Part shown: positions 15,030-24,106 of the stretch, piece by piece
Layout: every line of letters begins with the position of its first letter
Position numbering within the stretch: the first letter of the stretch is position 1
Notes under the pieces: model-generated
The model's database searches: none
Seen by the model: only the letters and a program-made list of their open reading frames with translations
What the model was told of the DNA's origin: nothing
Assembly (NCBI GenBank): GCA_000585075.1
Contig: JEMY01000056.1
Location: 29,247-93,246, forward strand
DNA from: Candidatus Accumulibacter regalis
GTDB taxonomy: Bacteria; Pseudomonadota; Gammaproteobacteria; Burkholderiales; Rhodocyclaceae
DNA length: 64,000 nucleotides
Direction of reading: 5' to 3'
Translations under genes and position numbers: made by a program

Positions 15030-15782
15030 TCACTGAGCGACGTCCGCCGCAGGGCCGCGACGGCTCGCCCTGTAGCGCGCGCGCTGGGCCATCGCCATTT
15101 CGAACGCGGCCTGCGTGAAGCCGAGAATCTCGGCGAATTCCTCGTCGCTAAGGGTGCGCGCGTCGTCGTTGCTGCGATAGACATTGACGAACTGATGTTC
15201 GCGCACGGACTGCAATACCAGCTTGCCGACGCCGAGTTCTTCAAGGCTCTTCCACAGCTCCGGGTTGGCCGTACGCGTCAGGCCCATGACGAAACCGATC
15301 GGATCCTGGCGACCAAGGACCGCCGCCAGGCGCAGGATGAGTTCGAACGACACCGCCAGGCGCCCGTTCTCCAGCGCTTCGACCAGCGACGGGTCCTTGA
15401 GGTCGATGGCCACGCCGAGTTCGGCAATCGTCAGCCCCGCGCGCTCGCGCATCCTGCGCACGACGGCCCCGGTCTTGGCCCAGGCGGCGGACTCGGCGGC
15501 GCTCGGCAGCACCACCCGCAACACTTCCGACGCGGCCTCGATGGCCTGCCCGTCGAGGAGTGCTCGCGAGACCTTGCTCGCCATTTCCAGCGTTCGCCCG
15601 GCGACACCGGCCGCCGAACTGACGTCGAGCAGCCTGCCAGCCATGGCACGCACCTGGTCGACCAGACCGGGATCGCTGGCCGCGGCCGCGATCGGCTTCG
15701 CCGGGGCCGCGGCTTTCTTCCCTGTCCGTTTGCCAGGCGCTGCCGCCTGGGGCTTTGCTGCTGACGCGGTTGGCCTGTTCAT
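15030..15782 (-). CDS. Helix-turn-helix protein (XRE-type domain), function unknown
   Basis: A 250-residue protein. The first 45 residues are Ala/Lys/Pro-rich and probably disordered. A helical region follows, then a Cro/XRE helix-turn-helix at about residues 105-165 (MRERAGLTIAELGVAIDLKD, then LVEALENGR). The C-terminal third is unassigned and rich in charged helices. A GGAGG site stands 7 nt before the chosen ATG at 15782. It is downstream of the four-gene HlyD/M50/SecA-like operon on the same strand, 159 bp after the last stop, so it could be a regulator linked to that operon or an independent gene. Confidence 0.75.
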   Translation of the reverse strand: MNRPTASAAKPQAAAPGKRTGKKAAAPAKPIAAAASDPGLVDQVRAMAGRLLDVSSAAGVAGRTLEMASKVSRALLDGQAIEAASEVLRVVLPSAAESAAWAKTGAVVRRMRERAGLTIAELGVAIDLKDPSLVEALENGRLAVSFELILRLAAVLGRQDPIGFVMGLTRTANPELWKSLEELGVGKLVLQSVREHQFVNVYRSNDDARTLSDEEFAEILGFTQAAFEMAMAQRARYRASRRGPAADVAQ

Positions 15783-15941
15783 CGACAATCCTCCACATAG
15801 TAGCCGGGTCGAATGGTGAGCACTGTGCCAGCCGCCGCTTCGCGTCGACGGTTCGCCGCCGCGACCGGCGAACAACCTTGCACAGCCTGCGGGTCAGCAG
15901 CCACTATAGCCGGGAAGGCCTTTCCCCGCCATGGCCGGCGC

Positions 15942-16865
15942 CTACTGCATCGGGTTCCGGGACGGGGTTGGCGCCGCGCTCTTGCCCTCCTGGCGCGAAA
16001 AGCTCGACGATGGCCCGCCCGCGCCACCGCTGATCGCCGGAAAACTCGCCCGGCACTTGATTCCCGCCGGCAGCTTCAAATCCGCATTGGCCAGTTCGAG
16101 GCGTACACCGAAAGTCCCGCTGGCGGCGTCGAGAACCCGGTCGATCACCCGCACCGTCGCCGTGTACCGCCCGCCGATCGGCGCCTCCGGAAATACCTCG
16201 ACCTTCTCGCCGGCCTTGAGCTTGCCGAAAGCGTCGAGCGGCATCAGCACCTCGACGTACAGGGTGCCGATGTCGGCCAGTCTGAGAATCGGCTTGCGCA
16301 GGTCGCGATTGTCGGCCAGCTCTCCGGCGCTGAGCAGGCGATCGACGACCACGCCGTCCACCGGGCTCTCGATCGTGCGCAGGCGCAGCTGCTCGGACAG
16401 GCGGCGATACTCGAGCTCCGCCAGGCGACGGTCGTCGCGGGCCTCGAGCAGCTCTGTTTCGGCGAGCCGCTTCTCGGTCAGGGCTTCGTCGCGATCGTGC
16501 AGCGAGATGAACGACTGGCCCGCCAACTTCTCGCGCCGCTTGTATTTCGTCGTCGCGAACTCGACGCGGCTTTCGCCGGTGCGGATTTTTCCCTGCATCG
16601 TCGAACGATAGCGCGCGGCTTCGGTCGCCGCGTGTTCGACGCCCGAATCGAGGCTTACGAGGACCTGGCCTTTCTTGACCAGATCACCACGATCCACCCA
16701 GATTTTCTCGATCAGACCTTCGCTCGCTGCGCGCACGTCGACGGTCTTGCTCGGTTCGATGATGCAGTCGAACTCGGCGGCCAGCCCGCTGCCCGCCGAC
16801 AACAACGCCAGCAACACTGCGCTCCCGAATCCGCTCACCCTCATTCGACTTGTCCGATTCGGCAT
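15942..16865 (-). CDS. HlyD-family periplasmic adaptor (membrane fusion protein)
   Basis: A 307-residue membrane-fusion protein. Residues 1-29 are a signal peptide (hydrophobic core SAVLLALLSAG, cut near LAAEF). Next comes a half lipoyl-like domain (IEKIWVDRGDLVKKGQVLVSLD), then a coiled-coil hairpin of about 90 residues, the second lipoyl half (RTIESPVDGVVVDR), and a beta-barrel domain ending in RASFPA. The tail is Ser/Pro-rich. It starts 4 bp past the stop of the SecA-like gene, so it is the last gene of the four-gene operon. Such adaptors bridge the inner membrane to a TolC-like duct; no TolC homologue is in the window. Confidence 0.85.
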   Translation of the reverse strand: MPNRTSRMRVSGFGSAVLLALLSAGSGLAAEFDCIIEPSKTVDVRAASEGLIEKIWVDRGDLVKKGQVLVSLDSGVEHAATEAARYRSTMQGKIRTGESRVEFATTKYKRREKLAGQSFISLHDRDEALTEKRLAETELLEARDDRRLAELEYRRLSEQLRLRTIESPVDGVVVDRLLSAGELADNRDLRKPILRLADIGTLYVEVLMPLDAFGKLKAGEKVEVFPEAPIGGRYTATVRVIDRVLDAASGTFGVRLELANADLKLPAGIKCRASFPAISGGAGGPSSSFSRQEGKSAAPTPSRNPMQ

Positions 16866-16869
16866 TTTC

Positions 16870-18885
16870 CTACTCTCCTCTTCCGGCAAACGCCAGGGAC
16901 CGTTCCACTCGCTTGTCCATCTCGACGGTCTGCCGGCGCACCCGCGAATTCTGTCGCTCTGCCGCTGCCTGCGCGGACTGACGCAGCACGCGCGCCAGCG
17001 GCGCCGGTAGCAGCCCGGCCTCTGAGACGCGCCCGCGCAGCCAGCCGAGCAGCGCTGCAGCGTGGGCGAGAAACAATTCGTCGTCGAGCGCGACGATCGC
17101 TTCGTACGATCCGGGATCGCCCTGCCGACCGGCACGGCCGAAGAGCTGCCGATCGACGCGCGCCGAATCGTGGTATTCGGAAAGAATGACGTGCAGACCG
17201 CCCGCCTGGCGAACCTCCGGGCTGAGCAGAATATCGGTGCCGCGCCCGGCCATGTTGGTGGCCACGGTGATCCGCCCCGGCTGACCGGCGTCGGCGATGA
17301 TCTGCGCCTCGCGCTGGTCCTGGCGCGCGTTGAGCACCGCATGCGCCAGTCCGGCAGCGCGCAGGTGCACGCTGGCCAGCTCGGAAGCCGCCACCGAACG
17401 CGTTCCGATCAGCACTGCCCGTCCCGCACGGCGCATTTCGGTCGCACGCTGCACCACCGCGGCCCAGCGCCTGTCGCCGTCGAGAAATACCCGCTGCCCG
17501 AGGTCGCGGCGCGCAAGCGGTCGATTCGGCGGGATGCGCAGAACGTTCATCGCGTACACCGAACGCATTTCCGGCGCCACCTCGGTCGCCGTGCCGCTCA
17601 TCCCGGCCAGGCACAGGTAGCGACGGAAGAAGCGCTGATAGGTGATCCGCGAAATGGTGTCGCGTCGCTTGCTGGTCGCCAGCGCTTCCTTGACCTCGAT
17701 CATCTGGTGCAGGCCGCGCTCCCACGAACGGTCGGCCATCACCCGACCGGTGTACTCGTCGACGATCTGCACCTTGTCGTCGGCGATGATGTAATGCCGG
17801 TCGAGCTGAAAGAGATACAGCGCCGACAGCCCCTGTTCGACGAGTTCCTCGCGCGCCCGCGGGATGCGCCACAGTCCAGGCAGCCCGCAGGCAAAATCGC
17901 CCACCGCCGCCCGGCCGGCGTCGGTCAGTTCGATGCTGCGTTCCTGCGCCCGGAGCAGGTAATGGCCCTTGCTGTTCAGGCTCGCGGCCAGCGCCAGCGC
18001 CTGCTCGTAGAGGGCGCGCCCGTTCGGGTCGTCGACGTCGCTGGAGATGATCAGCGGCGTTCGCGCCTCGTCGATCAGGACGCTGTCGGCCTCGTCGACG
18101 ATCGCGAAGTACAAGCCGCGCAGCAGGACGCCGGCGCTCCCCTGGGCCGGACTTCGCCGCCCCGCCAGCCAGCCGTCGAGCAGCGCACGCTGACCGCCGC
18201 GGACACGCTTGCGGGCAACCCGATCGCGAAGATAGTCGAAGACCAGATCCTTGTTCACGCAGTAGGTGACGTCGGCGGCGTAGGCCGCGACGCGCTGCGC
18301 AGGCTCCTGGTCGGGGACGATCAGACCGACGCGGAGGCCGAAAAACTCATAGACCGGCGCGAGATACTGTGCATCGCGAGCCGCCAGGTAGGGGTTGACC
18401 GTAATCACATGCACCGGCGCACCGGCAAGGGCCACCGTCACCGCCGGTAGAACGGCGGTCAGCGTCTTGCCCTCACCGGTCTGCATTTCGGCCAGCGCGC
18501 CGCGCAGCATGGCGTAGCCGCCCATCAGCTGCACCGGGTAATGGCGCGGGCCGAGCTGGCGCGAACATACCTCGCGTACCAGCGCGAAACACTCGGCAAC
18601 CAGCGCCTCGGCTGGCCCCTGGACGGCCAGGGCCGCGCGTACGGCCAGCGCCCGGCTGCGCAGTCGCTCGTCGTCGGCGGCCAGAAAGGCCTCTTCCAGC
18701 GCCTGTACGCGCGCGGCAAAACGGCGCAGCCTGTGCAGGCGCAGCGGCGAGCCCGCCTGCGCCCAGCGCCCCAGCAGACGCCCAAGGAAGCGGTCGAGAC
18801 GATCGTCCTTGGGGTCGCGACGCTCCGGGTACAGTCCTGGAGCGAACTCATGCACCTGCCAGCACTCGAGCAAGGCCCTAGACAT
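16870..18885 (-). CDS. SecA-like ATPase lacking the C-terminal domains
   Basis: A 671-residue SecA paralogue. It keeps the motor core: TGEGKT (136-141), the VNPYLAARDAQYL region, DEADSVLIDEAR (264-275), the preprotein-crosslinking region, IVDEYTGRVM, TNMAGRGTD and GRAGRQGDPGS (about 603-613). It ends within the helical scaffold: the helical-wing domain, C-terminal linker and zinc finger of housekeeping SecA (about 900 residues) are absent. The usual GTERHES motif is changed to LSEYHDS. It overlaps the M50 gene by 8 bp and is followed 4 bp later by an adaptor gene. It is therefore probably an accessory ATPase dedicated to this operon and not the general secretion motor. Confidence 0.85.
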   Translation of the reverse strand: MSRALLECWQVHEFAPGLYPERRDPKDDRLDRFLGRLLGRWAQAGSPLRLHRLRRFAARVQALEEAFLAADDERLRSRALAVRAALAVQGPAEALVAECFALVREVCSRQLGPRHYPVQLMGGYAMLRGALAEMQTGEGKTLTAVLPAVTVALAGAPVHVITVNPYLAARDAQYLAPVYEFFGLRVGLIVPDQEPAQRVAAYAADVTYCVNKDLVFDYLRDRVARKRVRGGQRALLDGWLAGRRSPAQGSAGVLLRGLYFAIVDEADSVLIDEARTPLIISSDVDDPNGRALYEQALALAASLNSKGHYLLRAQERSIELTDAGRAAVGDFACGLPGLWRIPRAREELVEQGLSALYLFQLDRHYIIADDKVQIVDEYTGRVMADRSWERGLHQMIEVKEALATSKRRDTISRITYQRFFRRYLCLAGMSGTATEVAPEMRSVYAMNVLRIPPNRPLARRDLGQRVFLDGDRRWAAVVQRATEMRRAGRAVLIGTRSVAASELASVHLRAAGLAHAVLNARQDQREAQIIADAGQPGRITVATNMAGRGTDILLSPEVRQAGGLHVILSEYHDSARVDRQLFGRAGRQGDPGSYEAIVALDDELFLAHAAALLGWLRGRVSEAGLLPAPLARVLRQSAQAAAERQNSRVRRQTVEMDKRVERSLAFAGRGE

Positions 18886-21025
18886 CGAAGCGCGAGAGGA
18901 AGAGCTGCCGCAGCCGCCTCGCCCACTGCTCGGCGAGGGGCTCGGCGCGGTGGTGGAAACGCACGTAGACGCGCGTGCCGATATGCAGCGGCCCGACCTC
19001 CGGCGGCAGTTCGAGGTCGAATTGAAACAGCCTGTGCAGCGACTTCAGGCCCTTCGGGTCGCGCGGATCGGTGCCCTGCTGGCCGCCCCCTGCGATCGAC
19101 AGCGCCTTGCTTGGCAACTCCTCGTGCGCACCAGGCACCTCGCGTATCAGGCGCGCGCTATAGGTGTGTTCGAGTCGGTCGGCGATCTTCACCTGCACCT
19201 CGGCGCGCGCTTCGCGAACCAGGGCAATGTCATCCTGGACAACGACCACCCGCGCCAGCCGCGGCGGACCATCGACGATATAGCCGAGCAGCTCGCCTTT
19301 CTTCACGAAGCGCTGCGGCAGGTCCTGGGGCCGGGCCAGCTTGAGCGCGCCGGATACGGCGGCGACAACCAGCAGCGAATCCAGCTTTTCTTCGGCGCGC
19401 GCCAGGGCAAACCTTTCCCGGCGCAGATCCTCGCGGGTTGTCGCCGCCTGTACGCGCTCGTCGAACATCTGCGTGGTGTACTGCACCTCGAGCTGCCGTA
19501 CCCGCGCCTGCGCCTGCTCGACCTCGGCGGCAAGCGTCGGTCTGGCCGTGACCAGCAACAGATCGCCGACCTCGACGTGCTCCTCTGGCTGAACCAGCAG
19601 CTGCTCGACAAAGCCGTCGGCACCGGCCCGCACTTCGGCCTTGTCGGGAACCCAGACCACGCCTTCGGCGTGCGTGCGCAGGGGCATCGGCACCGCGAGC
19701 ACGAAGACCAGAACGAGCGCCAGCGAAGCGAAGCTGACGATGCGCGCACGCGTCCGCTGGCGCTGCAGCTCGGGGCTGGAAATCACATAGCTGAGGCCCT
19801 TGCCGATCGGCAGAACGAACATCGTCGTCGCGGCCCATATCGCCAGCACGACGCCGACGAAAAAGAACTCCCCGGCGATGAACAGGATGATGGCGATCAT
19901 TACCAGCGTCCGGTAGACGAAAGACGCCGCCCCGTAGAAGAGAAACCAGCGGCGCTCGCCCGTAGTGGCCTGAGGTCGCTCGACGCTCTTGACGCCGAAC
20001 AGGTAGCGCTTGACAAGCCATTGCCAGTATTGATTCGAACGATTGCTGAGATTGGCAATCTCGATCAGATCGGCGAGGACGTAATAGCCGTCGTAACGCA
20101 GCAGGGGGTTGCCGTTGAAGAGCAGCGTCGACGCGCCGGCGACGAAGAGCACGTTGAAGGCGACCGAGCGCACCAGCCCGGGCTCGACCATCACCCACAC
20201 GGCCATGGCGATCGCCGCCAGGAACAGTTCGACCAGCATCCCGGCGGCGCCGACCAGCGCCCGCCGCCACTTGTTGCGAAAGGCACCGGCGGCGGTTGCA
20301 TCGACGTAGGGAATCGGCGCCAGGACGAGCAGCATGATGCCCATCTCGTGCACCTCGCCGTCGCCGGACTTGACCGCATAGGCGTGGCCGAGTTCGTGCA
20401 GTGCCTTGATCAGCGGATAGACCAGCCAGAGCAGGAAGAGGTTGTGCGCCGAGAGTACCTGGTCGCTGAGGTTGGCCGTCAGTTCATGCCAGTTCACCGC
20501 CGCGACGACGATCGCCGGCAGCACCGCCAGCATCCACAGCACCATTCCAAGTCGGCCGAAAATCGGCCGCAGCAGCGGCCAGCTGCGATTCAGGAAGGCG
20601 TCGGGATCCCACAGCGGGATGCGGATCGACATCGGGTTGATGAAGCTCTGCAGCAGTTTCTGGCGCTTCTGCTTGCGACCACGCTCGGCGAGTTCGTCAA
20701 CGTCGGGTGGCAGTTCGGCCTGCAGCAGGTCGCCAGCGTGCAGTTGCGCCAGCAGGCGGATCACTTCGTCCTGCGTCGGGGCGTCCTCGCCGGCTTCGGC
20801 GGCGACCTCGGTCCACATCTCGTCGATCGTGCGCTGGCCGTCCATCAGCTGGATGACTCGGTACGCGGCAGGGCTGAAACGATGCAGCTTGCCCGAAGCG
20901 CCATCGTGCAGCACGTACCACGGCTCGCCACGAAAGCGCTGACGATGGATGCGCGCATGTGCGCGCAGTTCGGGGCGCAGCTCGGCGACACGATACCAGG
21001 AGGCGCTGAGGAAAGGGGCGGCCAT
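18878..21025 (-). CDS. PqqD-like / M50 zinc protease / HlyD fusion protein
   Basis: A 715-residue three-part membrane protein. Residues about 36-101 resemble a PqqD-type peptide-recognition domain (a YVLHDGASGKLHRFSPAA strand region, then LMDGQRTIDEMW and a helical end). The middle is a site-2-protease-type M50 domain with several membrane segments, the zinc motif HELGH (210-214) and the second motif NPLLRYDG (306-313). The C-terminal part, from about 430, has one more membrane segment and a HlyD-like lipoyl/coiled-coil/beta-barrel region. All catalytic residues are present. ATG at 21025 is preferred over a TTG three codons earlier. It starts 13 bp past the GAF-HlyD stop and overlaps the SecA-like gene by 8 bp. 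Confidence 0.85.
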   Translation of the reverse strand: MAAPFLSASWYRVAELRPELRAHARIHRQRFRGEPWYVLHDGASGKLHRFSPAAYRVIQLMDGQRTIDEMWTEVAAEAGEDAPTQDEVIRLLAQLHAGDLLQAELPPDVDELAERGRKQKRQKLLQSFINPMSIRIPLWDPDAFLNRSWPLLRPIFGRLGMVLWMLAVLPAIVVAAVNWHELTANLSDQVLSAHNLFLLWLVYPLIKALHELGHAYAVKSGDGEVHEMGIMLLVLAPIPYVDATAAGAFRNKWRRALVGAAGMLVELFLAAIAMAVWVMVEPGLVRSVAFNVLFVAGASTLLFNGNPLLRYDGYYVLADLIEIANLSNRSNQYWQWLVKRYLFGVKSVERPQATTGERRWFLFYGAASFVYRTLVMIAIILFIAGEFFFVGVVLAIWAATTMFVLPIGKGLSYVISSPELQRQRTRARIVSFASLALVLVFVLAVPMPLRTHAEGVVWVPDKAEVRAGADGFVEQLLVQPEEHVEVGDLLLVTARPTLAAEVEQAQARVRQLEVQYTTQMFDERVQAATTREDLRRERFALARAEEKLDSLLVVAAVSGALKLARPQDLPQRFVKKGELLGYIVDGPPRLARVVVVQDDIALVREARAEVQVKIADRLEHTYSARLIREVPGAHEELPSKALSIAGGGQQGTDPRDPKGLKSLHRLFQFDLELPPEVGPLHIGTRVYVRFHHRAEPLAEQWARRLRQLFLSRFDV

Positions 21026-21038
21026 GGCTGTCAACGCC

Positions 21039-22931
21039 CTACGGCAACCAGATCCAGGCCTGCATGCGCAGCCAGTCGCTCAGGCGATGCGTCCAGATCC
21101 ACACATAGCTCTGTTCGCCGACACTGATCTTGCCCACCCCTTCCATGCCGGGACGCAGCTTGAGGTCGCTGCGCTCGAGCTGCGCTTCGACGCGAAAGGT
21201 ATTCCTGCCGTCTTCGGCCTCGGCCATCGACACGTTGCGCACTTCGAAAACCAGGGCTTCGCCGGCCAGCCCGGCGAGCACCAGACGACCCGACTGGCCG
21301 ACGCGCACATCGCGGATATCGCGGTCCTCGACTTTCAGGATCACCCGATAGGCGTCCAGCGGCGCCAGTTCGAAAAGGAGTTTGCCCTGTTCGACCGGCG
21401 AACCGAGCAGCTGGCTGAGATCGCCGGAGACGACGACGCCGTCGAAGGGGGCGACGATGTTGGCACGCGCCAGCTTCTCGTCGACCAGCGCCAGTTGCGA
21501 GTCGGCTTCCCACATCTGCGCCAGCGCGACATTGGCATTGGCGCGTTCGTGCTTGGCCAGTGCCTCGCGGTAGCGCGCCTTGTGCTGTTCGCGCTCGGAT
21601 AGCCAGCGTTGGCGCTCGACGCGCAGATCGCGGTCGTCGAGCGTCGCCAGCAGCTGTCCCTGCTTGACGACAAAGCCGGCACGTACCGGCGCCTCGCGCA
21701 GGAAACCATCAAAGGGGGCCACCGCCGCGCGCTGCACCGCTCCCTCGACGACCGCCCTGGCGCTGACGCGATAATCGCCGTCAAGAACGAAAAGGCTCAG
21801 CAACACGAGCAGGGCGACAGCCATGGCGACACGAAAACCAGGCCGGCGGGGATCCTTGAGATGCCGCCCCCAACCGCGCAGCTGGTCGGCAAGGCGACCG
21901 GCGAACCAGCGATGCAGGTCAAGCCGGCTGTCGAGCAGCGGCCCGAGCAAGGCGCTGACAGCCTCGAAGGTCCTCGTTTCGTCGCTGCTGAAAGGCGTCC
22001 CCTGATGGCGCTCGAAAGTCAGTACGCCAACGCCGATGCCGCGGCTAACGACGAGCACCGAGCACACCGCTCGCGTCGCGGCGAAATCACGGTGAGCAAT
22101 GGCGATCGCGCCGGAGCTTTCCGCCGTGGGCGGGAAAACGACGCTGCGCCGCTGATCGAGCGCCTCGTCCATGGCGTTTTCGAGACTGCTGACAAACTGG
22201 CTCTTCTTCTCGAAGAACGCGGAGTGCGACATGGCCAGCAAGCGCGCCCGCCCTCCCCGGTCGACGCCGAGCGAAACCCTGTCGCAGTCGAAACGGCTGG
22301 CAAGGTCGTTCACCACGGCCATGGCCATGGACTCGAGGCGGGCCTCCTCGGCCGCCACGGCAAGCACGTCGAGAGCGACGCGCGCGCGCTGCAAGGCCTG
22401 CGCGTCGTCGCCGTTCTGGCGGCGCAGGAAAAGCGTCTCGACCCAGCCGATTCCCCAGTGCAGTTGCCTGAGCACCTGCTGCAGCGCCGCTTCCGGGCGT
22501 TCGCCGACGTCGAGCACGACCGCGCCATGCACCTGTCCCTCGAGCTCTACCGGATAGGCGACGACGAGCAGCGCGCCCGCCTGGTCGGCAAGCAGAACAC
22601 CGCGCCGCTCGCTCAGGCACTGCTGAGCGGCTGGCGCAAGATAGGTAACGTCGGTCTGCTCGGACGGCCAGACGGCGGCCGGGACGAAGGTGCTGCTGCC
22701 CTGCTCGAGCAGCAGCAGCGCAGCGCGCACGTCGGCAACCTGCAGGCATTGCAGTGCCAGCCAGCTGCGGCAGAATTCGCCCGACGTCTGCGCTGAAGCG
22801 AAGGCCCCCCACAGCGCGTCGTCGTGCGCCCGCCTGGCGTGATCCCCAGGTCCGGGCGACGGGCCTGCGCCTGGCGCGGTCGAAGAGCAGAAACTGGAAG
22901 ACAAGTGCTGACCTCGCAACCAGAGTAGCAA
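21039..22931 (-). CDS. GAF-domain HlyD-family adaptor
   Basis: A protein of up to 630 residues. The N-terminal half carries two GAF-like sensor domains (about 35-165 and 185-335). One membrane segment follows (about 367-384), then a periplasmic HlyD part: lipoyl half (AVAPFDGFLREAPVRAGFVVKQGQ), a short coiled coil (about 435-480), the second lipoyl half (NIVAPFDGVVVSGD) and a beta-barrel. The cytosolic GAF domains coupled to a periplasmic adaptor suggest signal-dependent assembly of an export machine. The start is uncertain: the frame opens with TTG at 22931, and the first 35 residues are Pro/Gly/Ser-rich, so a downstream start is possible. It is the first gene of the operon, 120 bp after cysB. 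Confidence 0.8.
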   Translation of the reverse strand: MLLWLRGQHLSSSFCSSTAPGAGPSPGPGDHARRAHDDALWGAFASAQTSGEFCRSWLALQCLQVADVRAALLLLEQGSSTFVPAAVWPSEQTDVTYLAPAAQQCLSERRGVLLADQAGALLVVAYPVELEGQVHGAVVLDVGERPEAALQQVLRQLHWGIGWVETLFLRRQNGDDAQALQRARVALDVLAVAAEEARLESMAMAVVNDLASRFDCDRVSLGVDRGGRARLLAMSHSAFFEKKSQFVSSLENAMDEALDQRRSVVFPPTAESSGAIAIAHRDFAATRAVCSVLVVSRGIGVGVLTFERHQGTPFSSDETRTFEAVSALLGPLLDSRLDLHRWFAGRLADQLRGWGRHLKDPRRPGFRVAMAVALLVLLSLFVLDGDYRVSARAVVEGAVQRAAVAPFDGFLREAPVRAGFVVKQGQLLATLDDRDLRVERQRWLSEREQHKARYREALAKHERANANVALAQMWEADSQLALVDEKLARANIVAPFDGVVVSGDLSQLLGSPVEQGKLLFELAPLDAYRVILKVEDRDIRDVRVGQSGRLVLAGLAGEALVFEVRNVSMAEAEDGRNTFRVEAQLERSDLKLRPGMEGVGKISVGEQSYVWIWTHRLSDWLRMQAWIWLP

Positions 22932-23051
22932 TGACGAATGCAGCGTAAAGCGACGCCATAGATTGTAGCCAAGCCACAGGGCCTATCTGCAAGCCACTGT
23001 TTTCATTGCTGTAACAACCAAGAAAACTGCTCGCCAACCCCCTTCGCCGCT

Positions 23052-23999
23052 TTACAGTTGATACTCGGCGTCCGGCCGTGCACCGGCAATCGCCATGTCG
23101 ACCGCTTTTCGCGTCAGCTGCGGCGCAAACAGTTCGATGAATTCGTATTCGTAGCGACGGATGTGGTTGCCGCGGCGCAGTCCGATGCGCGTGGTGTTCG
23201 AACCAAAGAGATGTTCGGCGGGCAGCGCCTGCAGACCGGCGTCACGGGCAGCATCGAAAGCCATGCTGGCGATGATGCCCAGGCCCAGGCCGAGGCTGAC
23301 GTAGGTCTTGATGACGTCGGCGTCGATGGCGGTGAGCACGACGTTGGGTGTCAACTGCGCCAGCTCGAAGGCCTTGTTGATGCGCGAGCGACCGGCGAAG
23401 GCGGAGTCGTAGGTGATCAGCGGCCAGCGTGCCAGCGCCGTCAGCGACAAGGACTTCTCGCCAAGGATAGCATGCCCGTCGGGGGCGATCACGCAGTGCA
23501 CCCATTGGTAGCAGGGGAGCATCAGCAACTGCGGGTACTGGTCGAGGGCTTCGGTGGCGATGGCGATGTCGGCCTCGCCCTTCAGCGCCCATTCGGCGAT
23601 CTGCGTCGGATGCCCCTGGCGCAACGACAGCCGTACGCGGGGATGGCGCTCGACGAACTGCTTGACCACGCCGGGAAGCGCGTAGCGCGCCTGCGTGTGC
23701 GTCGTGGCGATGACCAGGCTGCCGGAGTCACCGCCGGCATACTCCTCGCCGACGCGACGGATGTTCTCGGCGTCGCGCAGGATGCGCTCGGCGATTTCGA
23801 GCACCGCCCTGCCCGGCTCGGTGACCGCCGTAAGGCGCTTGCCACTGCGTTCGAAAACGATCACCCCGAGTTCGTCTTCGAGCAGCTTGATCTGTTTGGA
23901 GATTCCCGGCTGCGAGGTATACAGCGCCGCCGCGGCCTCGGAAACGTTGAGGCCACGCTGCGCCACTTCGACGAGATAGCGAAGTTGTTGGAGCTTCAT
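23052..23999 (-). CDS. cysB: LysR-type transcriptional regulator CysB
   Basis: A 315-residue LysR regulator of CysB type, activator of sulfate assimilation with O-acetylserine or related signals as inducer. Residues 1-60 hold the winged helix-turn-helix with the CysB-typical start MKLQQLRYLVEVAQ and SQPGISKQIKLLEDELG. The effector domain contains TTHTQARYALP (about 100-110), where CysB binds sulfate-like ligands. It is divergent from the tauE/safE gene, and the cysI-DUF934-cysH-cysDN operon lies 1 kb away. A 21-bp dyad in the divergent gap could be its operator. Confidence 0.92.
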   Translation of the reverse strand: MKLQQLRYLVEVAQRGLNVSEAAAALYTSQPGISKQIKLLEDELGVIVFERSGKRLTAVTEPGRAVLEIAERILRDAENIRRVGEEYAGGDSGSLVIATTHTQARYALPGVVKQFVERHPRVRLSLRQGHPTQIAEWALKGEADIAIATEALDQYPQLLMLPCYQWVHCVIAPDGHAILGEKSLSLTALARWPLITYDSAFAGRSRINKAFELAQLTPNVVLTAIDADVIKTYVSLGLGLGIIASMAFDAARDAGLQALPAEHLFGSNTTRIGLRRGNHIRRYEYEFIELFAPQLTRKAVDMAIAGARPDAEYQL

Positions 24000-24010
24000 T
24001 GCCGCCTTTA

Positions 24011-24031
24011 ATTGCTATTGGTTATAACAAT
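24011..24031. promoter_or_regulatory. Dyad in the cysB-tauE gap, candidate CysB operator
   Basis: ATTGCTAT (24011-24018) and ATAACAAT (24024-24031) form an inverted repeat (7 of 8 positions) around a 5-nt centre, 12 bp upstream of the cysB start in an AT-rich stretch. LysR-type proteins typically bind such dyads to repress themselves and control a divergent gene. Confidence 0.45.
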
Positions 24032-24106
24032 CTAACTGAATATTCTTTTTCGATCAAACCGCCTGCTGCTACCATGCGCGCTCGTTTTCGCTATGGCTCA
24101 TTGCTG

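Noticed and set aside
18809..21127. A 772-codon plus-strand frame opposite the M50-HlyD gene
   Set aside because: Arg/His/Gln-rich shadow translation without motifs; the minus-strand protein has an intact HELGH protease site.
22985..23010. ATTGCTGTAACAAC upstream of the GAF-HlyD gene as a CysB site
   Set aside because: It resembles part of the dyad at 24011-24031, but the spacing differs and there is no symmetry, so chance similarity is more likely.
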